Source: Alphaproteobacteria bacterium (GTDB taxonomy: Bacteria; Pseudomonadota; Alphaproteobacteria; Rs-D84). Taken from it: 36,551 nucleotides of DNA. The position numbers and the translations under genes were made by a program. The notes beneath the pieces were generated by a model that was not told where the DNA came from, ran no database searches, and saw only the letters and a list, made by a program, of their open reading frames with translations. Location of the stretch: NCBI GenBank assembly GCA_024402815.1, contig JAKSTB010000005.1:1-36551 (forward strand). The letters run 5' to 3'. Shown here piece after piece: positions 32,417-36,551 of this stretch. Every line of letters begins with the position of its first letter. Positions within the stretch are counted from its first letter, which is position 1.

Positions 32417-33094
32417 ATGAACAACAGATTACACAGAATAAATTTGTTAATTGGAGAGGTAGGTGTTGAAAAATTAAAAAATTCAACAGTCATGGTTGTG
32501 GGCTGTGGTGCGGTTGGTTCTTTTGCTATTGAATCTTTGGCACGGTGTGGAATTGGACATTTAATTATCATAGATTTTGATAAAATCGAAGAATCAAATA
32601 TAAACCGTCAATTGTTCGCGTTGGATTCAACAATTGGAAAACCCAAGGTTGATGTTGCCGAACAGCGTATTCATGATATAAATCCCGAAATTATTGTCGA
32701 TTCTTATAATATATTCTTTGATGAAAATACCAATCTGAATATCAAACCAGATTTTGTTATAGATGCTATAGATTCTGTGTCATCAAAAATAGCATTATAT
32801 AAGTGGTGTTTTAATAATCATGTTCCGTTCATTTCCAGTATGGGGGCCGCACGAAAAACAGATATAACGAAAATCAAAGTAGGTACAATATTAAAAACAA
32901 CGGTATGTCCATTGGCATCAAAAATACGAAAAACGATTCGCGATTTAAAGATGCCAGATTTTCCAGTTGTGTATTCTACCGAGATTGCAACACCACAAAT
33001 AAATGGGGGGCGTGAATTTGGTTCTATTATAAATATAACAGGAACATTTGGGTTAATGTTGTCTGATTTTGTTATTAAAAAATTATTAAGTTAA
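32417..33094 (+). CDS. tcdA: tRNA threonylcarbamoyladenosine dehydratase TcdA (ThiF/E1-like)
   Basis: A 225-residue E1-like enzyme: nucleotide-binding VVGCGAVGSFAIESLARCGIG, then IIDFDKIEESNINRQLFA, IGKPKVDVAEQRIHDINPE and DFVIDAIDSV. These fit TcdA (CsdL/YgdL), which uses ATP to cyclise t6A37 to ct6A in tRNAs reading ANN codons, rather than ThiF or MoeB; the lack of a zinc CxxC pair also points that way. It lies 4 bases behind tatD and downstream of tRNA-Lys(CTT), itself a substrate type for t6A. A MoeB-like enzyme is the alternative. Confidence 0.85.
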   Translation: MNNRLHRINLLIGEVGVEKLKNSTVMVVGCGAVGSFAIESLARCGIGHLIIIDFDKIEESNINRQLFALDSTIGKPKVDVAEQRIHDINPEIIVDSYNIFFDENTNLNIKPDFVIDAIDSVSSKIALYKWCFNNHVPFISSMGAARKTDITKIKVGTILKTTVCPLASKIRKTIRDLKMPDFPVVYSTEIATPQINGGREFGSIINITGTFGLMLSDFVIKKLLS

Positions 33095-33220
33095 AATCGT
33101 TCTATACGGCAGATTTATTGGTTAAGATTGTTTTCCTGGGGATACATGCCTGTATAAATTTATTACATCATTTGTTACAATGTTGTTGTTGAGATTAATC
33201 AGCAACAAAAGGAGAAAGTA
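33095..33220 (+). promoter_or_regulatory. Leader region of the beta-barrel protein gene: dyad and 5' stem-loop
   Basis: No gene is seen in these 126 bases. ATACA-TGCC-TGTAT (33142-33155) is a short dyad, a possible operator. TACAAT (33176-33181) is a weak -10. TTGTTGTTG (33183-33191) pairs with CAGCAACAA (33200-33208, one G-T pair) in a stem-loop directly before AAGGAGAA, the ribosome site. Such stem-loops stabilise some outer-membrane protein mRNAs. Confidence 0.4.
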
Positions 33221-33832
33221 ATGAAAAAAATTATTGCCGGATCTATGGCAGTATTATTAACTGTACCAGCATTTGCTGGCAGTAGTTATGAACAAACACC
33301 AACAAATTTTATGGGGTGGGATGTGTTACCTTATATCGCATTACGTGGTGGTGCAACATACGCTAATTTGAATAACAATTTTAATGATGTCAAAGAAAGC
33401 GTATCTCAAAATTTGTATCAAGTCCGTACTGCTTTGGGTTTGTCTATGTATAAAACTGCACGTTTTGAAGTTGAAGGTTCTTTCTTTACCAAAGGCAAAG
33501 AAAAGAAAGGTTTTGGTAATATAGATAATGTAGAAGTTTCAACCGAAAATATTGAATTGATGGCTAATACTTATATGAATATTGGACATTTTAAGCGTAT
33601 CCAGCCATTTGCAGGTATGGGTTTAGGTTTGGCCTTTTTGGACATCAAAGAATCTTATCCTGGATTTTCTCATAGTAAAGATCAGGTCAACTTCTCTGGC
33701 ATGGCAACATTGGGATTGGATATGCCTTTTGGGTGTTATTCTGTTGATGTTGCAGCACGTTATAACTATATTGACGTTGAATCCGGAATGCATAATTTCA
33801 GTGCAGACGTTGGTATTCGTTATATGTTCTAA
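33221..33832 (+). CDS. Small outer-membrane beta-barrel protein (Opa/OmpX-like size)
   Basis: A 203-residue protein: signal peptide MKKIIAGSMAVLLTVPAFA, then about eight amphipathic strands and a terminal Phe (VGIRYMF), the BAM recognition signature. Segments such as PYIALRGGATYANLN, FEVEGSFFTKGK, PFAGMGLGLAFLDIK and VAARYNYID fit the outer-membrane beta-barrel domain family (OMP_b-brl). A strong AAGGAG precedes the ATG, which together with the leader stem-loop suggests high expression. A surface or structural role is likely; the specific function is not visible. Confidence 0.78.
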   Translation: MKKIIAGSMAVLLTVPAFAGSSYEQTPTNFMGWDVLPYIALRGGATYANLNNNFNDVKESVSQNLYQVRTALGLSMYKTARFEVEGSFFTKGKEKKGFGNIDNVEVSTENIELMANTYMNIGHFKRIQPFAGMGLGLAFLDIKESYPGFSHSKDQVNFSGMATLGLDMPFGCYSVDVAARYNYIDVESGMHNFSADVGIRYMF

Positions 33833-33865
33833 TAACCATTATAATATATACAAAATCTGTACAAG

Positions 33866-33892
33866 AAATCCCGTTTTATACGGGATTTTTTT
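33866..33892 (+). terminator. Intrinsic terminator after the beta-barrel gene
   Basis: AATCCCGT (33867-33874), loop TTTAT, ACGGGATT (33880-33887), followed by a T-run to 33892. Confidence 0.88.
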
Positions 33893-33893
33893 G

Positions 33894-33923
33894 TTGCAAC
33901 AAATTTGCATAAATTGGCATAAT
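33894..33923 (+). promoter_or_regulatory. Promoter of the autotransporter-like gene
   Basis: TTGCAA (33894-33899), 18-base spacer, CATAAT (33918-33923), 7 bases before the ATG at 33931. There is no ribosome site between. Confidence 0.45.
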
Positions 33924-33930
33924 CATCATT

Positions 33931-35496
33931 ATGAAAGGATTCCTGGGACTGTTTATATTTTTGAGTGTTTATGCGAATGTTTCTGTATCTGTGGCAGAAA
34001 CACATATTTGGTCTGGGGTTATGTCTACCGAGATTTTTACAGGAGACGAAAATATCATAGAAAATGGTGCGGTTGTAAACCATTTGGATGGTAATGATAA
34101 TATCACTGTAAATTTGCCTATGAACATAACAAACAATGGGACAATAAACGGGAATATAGACACAAATGGAAATAACATTGTAATCCAAAGTGCAGGGGAC
34201 ATAAATGGCAATATTATTGCGTGTGATGATCATATTTGTGTTACCCAAAAGATAACTTCAAATGCTGAATTAAAAACATTAAATATCGTAAATGGGGATT
34301 ATAATGTCTGGGTACAAGATGTGGATAGGGCAAATTTTGCCGGAATACAAAATTTATCTGGGCAAACGTACAGATTTTCAAATTCTTCTGTGGTGATGGA
34401 TGATTTTTCAGATTGGCAAAATTGGGATAAAACTATCGAATTAGACGGTGTGAATACACTGTATATCAATAACTCGTATACGGTAAATTCTGGGGATGTC
34501 ATTCGTGGTGTTGTTTATCCCGAAAATATCAATGTCGTTTTCCAGGATCCAGACAAAATGCATATTGCCAGTTTATTGCCTACTTACTATGGTGTTGTTT
34601 TAAGGGTGGTTCGCGATTTGAATTATGAAAATATATTTGATGATAATCGCGGTGTTTTATTAAACAACATCAGGCAAAAGAACCCAAATGATAAATTGTT
34701 GGTTGCTTTGGACAACGCAGATAATATAAAAGCTTTGCACCATATTATGAATTCGTCGTATGTATTTAATCAAAAGGTTTTATTGCGCCCGATAAATGTT
34801 ATAAATAAATTTATTCTGTTGGATATGTCATATGATGACAGTGATATGGAAACAGTTATTAGGCCATTTTATATTGGTGGGGATACCACCTCTTATGGGG
34901 CAGATGCATATATAACGAATAAATTTTCAGATTTAAATGTGAATTTTGTGTTGCATTTAAATCAGTTTGGATATGACAATAAATTCAATGATTTTGATGG
35001 TATGTTGATTGGTGCGGATATTAATGCCAAACAAAAAATTCAGGATTTTTGGATAAATGGTATGTTCGGTTTTGAGTTTATAAAATTCAAAACAGATTAT
35101 ATGTATATAGATGATAATAATATCGAAAACAATCCAAACGGATATGCTGTATACGGCAGAATTGGCGGTGGATACGATTATACAATATTTGATAATTTTA
35201 CATTTACACCGTTTGTCGCTGGTTGGTTTTTGAAAAATTGGGTGGCATTAACCAGTGATACAGATATCAATATCAAATGTGGGGGTAATTTAAAATATTC
35301 ATTTACAGTTGACGGATTAAAATACGAATATGTTTTATCTGATGCGTTTGGATTAAATGGTGATATCTTGGCCGGCTTCAAAATGGCTGTTACGTCACTT
35401 CAAGATTCTGTGGGTGGTTATGTTGATGCATCTGTGTTGAAAACCGAAGAAGACACAAATTATAAATTGTCAGTTGGATTGAAAATGCTGTTTTAA
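33931..35496 (+). CDS. Autotransporter-like protein with C-terminal beta-barrel
   Basis: A 521-residue protein: signal peptide (MKGFLGLFIFLSVYANVSVSVA), a passenger with repeated Asn/Gly/Ile turns typical of a beta-helix (NNGTINGNIDTNGNNIVIQ), and a C-terminal barrel of about 250 residues ending in Phe (GLKMLF). The barrel includes FYIGGDTTSYGADAY and GADINAKQKIQDFWINGMFGF, the look of an autotransporter (type V) translocation domain. The passenger is unusually small and carries no protease or adhesin motif I recognise. It has no Shine-Dalgarno sequence. It converges on miaB with a single base between stops and no hairpin there. Confidence 0.72.
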   Translation: MKGFLGLFIFLSVYANVSVSVAETHIWSGVMSTEIFTGDENIIENGAVVNHLDGNDNITVNLPMNITNNGTINGNIDTNGNNIVIQSAGDINGNIIACDDHICVTQKITSNAELKTLNIVNGDYNVWVQDVDRANFAGIQNLSGQTYRFSNSSVVMDDFSDWQNWDKTIELDGVNTLYINNSYTVNSGDVIRGVVYPENINVVFQDPDKMHIASLLPTYYGVVLRVVRDLNYENIFDDNRGVLLNNIRQKNPNDKLLVALDNADNIKALHHIMNSSYVFNQKVLLRPINVINKFILLDMSYDDSDMETVIRPFYIGGDTTSYGADAYITNKFSDLNVNFVLHLNQFGYDNKFNDFDGMLIGADINAKQKIQDFWINGMFGFEFIKFKTDYMYIDDNNIENNPNGYAVYGRIGGGYDYTIFDNFTFTPFVAGWFLKNWVALTSDTDINIKCGGNLKYSFTVDGLKYEYVLSDAFGLNGDILAGFKMAVTSLQDSVGGYVDASVLKTEEDTNYKLSVGLKMLF

Positions 35497-35497
35497 T

Positions 35498-36391
35498 TTA
35501 TTTTATTATTTCACCACGCAGGGATGCTTTGTTTGCATCTGTGATTTTGATTTTTTGTAGCGGGGCAATGTTTGTATCCCCAGATTCAACGATACACTGT
35601 TGCATATATGGTGTACGAAATACCAAATGATTACCAGTTTTGTCAATGCCTTCAAATAAACAAATCATTTCTTGGCCGATACAAGACGTATTAAATTCAC
35701 GTTGGTTGTCGTTTAATAAACCATCCAATCTTTGCAGACGTACAGATTTTATCTGTTCAGATATTTGATTTTTCATTAATGCCGCCACAGTATGAGGGCG
35801 GGGTGAATATTTAAAAGAATATGAATTTATATATTTTATTTCTTTGGCCATGTTCAAAGTTTGTTCAAAATCGTCATCTGTTTCATCTGGGAATCCAACA
35901 ATAAAATCAGAAGATATTTGAATGTCAGGACGAACAGATTTTAATTTGTTCACGATTGTTCTGTATGTGTCTAAATCGTCAGGGCGATTCATCAATTTTA
36001 ATACGCGGGGCGATCCACTTTGAATAGGCATATTCAAAAATGGTAATAATTTTTCTTCCATCCCAAACATTTCTATCAAATCATCTGTCATTTCTGTTGG
36101 ATAACTGGATGTAAAGCGTATACGGTGGATTTCAGGCAAAGTTGCAGCATATTTAATTAAATCTGATAAACGATAAACATTGCCGTTTTCATCTGTGTAT
36201 TTATAGCCATTTACATTTTGCCCCAGAAAACATATTTCAATTGCACCTGTTTTAGATGCATTCAAAGTGTCTGCGATAACATCTTTAAATGGGCGTGATA
36301 TTTCGCGACCACGAGTGTAGGGAACAATGCAATAAGTACAGCAATGATTACATCCTTCCTGGACAGGAATATATGCAACATTTGGTGAAGT
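35498..36391 (-). CDS. miaB: tRNA methylthiotransferase MiaB, N-terminus missing
   Basis: MiaB is a radical-SAM enzyme that adds the methylthio group to i6A37 in tRNAs. About 298 residues remain: the radical-SAM cluster motif CNHCCTYC (in VQEGCNHCCTYCIVPYTRG), LGQNVNGY, the SDFIVGFPDETDDDF region and a C-terminal TRAM domain (IGQEMICLFEG). The N-terminal MTTase domain (about 140 residues, holding the second cluster) is absent because the sequence changes character at 36391-36400, and the frame meets a TAA at 36404-36406. The gene is therefore partial, either at an assembly join or by a real disruption. The TRAM domain and Q-N-V-N segment favour MiaB over MtaB or RimO. Confidence 0.88.
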   Translation of the reverse strand, partial: TSPNVAYIPVQEGCNHCCTYCIVPYTRGREISRPFKDVIADTLNASKTGAIEICFLGQNVNGYKYTDENGNVYRLSDLIKYAATLPEIHRIRFTSSYPTEMTDDLIEMFGMEEKLLPFLNMPIQSGSPRVLKLMNRPDDLDTYRTIVNKLKSVRPDIQISSDFIVGFPDETDDDFEQTLNMAKEIKYINSYSFKYSPRPHTVAALMKNQISEQIKSVRLQRLDGLLNDNQREFNTSCIGQEMICLFEGIDKTGNHLVFRTPYMQQCIVESGDTNIAPLQKIKITDANKASLRGEIIK

Positions 36392-36551
36392 CGTTGTGTT
36401 TAGTTATAAAGTTAAAGGTGCAGACGATTCAACCTATGTTGCCACAAAACCAACAACTGCTGGAACATATGTTATGAAAGCAACCGTTGCTGGAACAAAT
36501 AACTACACAGAACTTTCAACCACAGTTGAATTTACAATTGCACAAAAAGAG
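36390..36551 (+). CDS. Fragment of a repeat-rich surface protein (MBG/Ig-like), foreign to the flank
   Basis: A frame open to the right edge codes for about 54 residues, with FSYKVKGADDSTYV, KPTTAGTYVMKATV and NNYTELSTTVEFTIA. Patterns of GADDSTY, KP..AGTY and A.NNYT are typical of MBG/Ig-like repeats in large adhesins of Firmicutes, Bacteroidetes and spirochaetes. Nothing like it occurs elsewhere in the window. It has no start of its own and replaces the 5' part of miaB, so it is best read as a chimeric or recombined end. Confidence 0.6.

Overview
The window reads as a chromosomal segment of an AT-rich Gram-negative bacterium, most likely a host-associated alphaproteobacterium. The affiliation is inferred from gene content (RpoH, BamB-, LpoB- and LolA-type envelope lipoproteins, SufS-SufT-SufE, SPOR protein, TatABC, TcdA); no rRNA is present. 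Genes are densely packed with many ATGA-type overlaps. Usual starts have AAGGAG-like ribosome sites, but several genes appear to start right at the predicted transcript 5' end.

Layout. 1-6040: 5'-truncated hemolysin III-like membrane protein, der (-), a Yip1-like membrane protein, a porin and rpoH (-), then yfgM-bamB (+). 6049-10181 (-): orphan VirD4/TraG coupling ATPase, a COG3014-type lipoprotein and LpoB. 10235-12603 (+): rsmE, an RsuA/RluB pseudouridine synthase and a membrane TPR protein. 12637-15809: thrS without a TGS domain, a 47-residue lipoprotein, a SPOR protein and tatA. 15917-19144: a 1075-residue cysteine-rich secreted mosaic protein. 19198-19951 (-): trxA and a DksA lacking all zinc cysteines. 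20025-21820: sufS-sufT-sufE. 21853-23816: an FtsL-like protein and ftsI. 23859-28174: recJ, an NrnA-like DHH phosphoesterase, lolA, tatB, tatC. 28215-31564: an NlpD-like LysM/LytM lipoprotein, an unknown secreted protein and a decayed gene. 31587-33094: tRNA-Lys(CTT), tatD, tcdA. 33221-35496: an outer-membrane beta-barrel protein and an autotransporter-like protein. 35498 to the right end: the 3' two thirds of miaB (-), interrupted near 36391-36400 by an unrelated fragment coding for a surface-protein repeat.

The dominant theme is envelope biogenesis: outer-membrane assembly (BamB, YfgM), lipoprotein transport (LolA), septal peptidoglycan synthesis and its control (FtsI, FtsL-like, SPOR, NlpD-like, LpoB), Tat export, and several surface proteins. 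RNA modification (RsmE, RluB, TcdA, MiaB) and stress or redox regulation (RpoH, DksA, TrxA) fill the gaps. Six terminators share a CCGCC...GGCGG stem, and TTGATT/TTGATA-16/17-TATAAT-like promoters recur.

I see no CRISPR array, transposase, integrase, plasmid origin or recognisable defence system. The least explained parts are the 1075-residue protein and its probable relatives at 29592-31564, the orphan coupling ATPase, the cysteine-free DksA, and the chimeric right edge, which is probably an assembly artefact.
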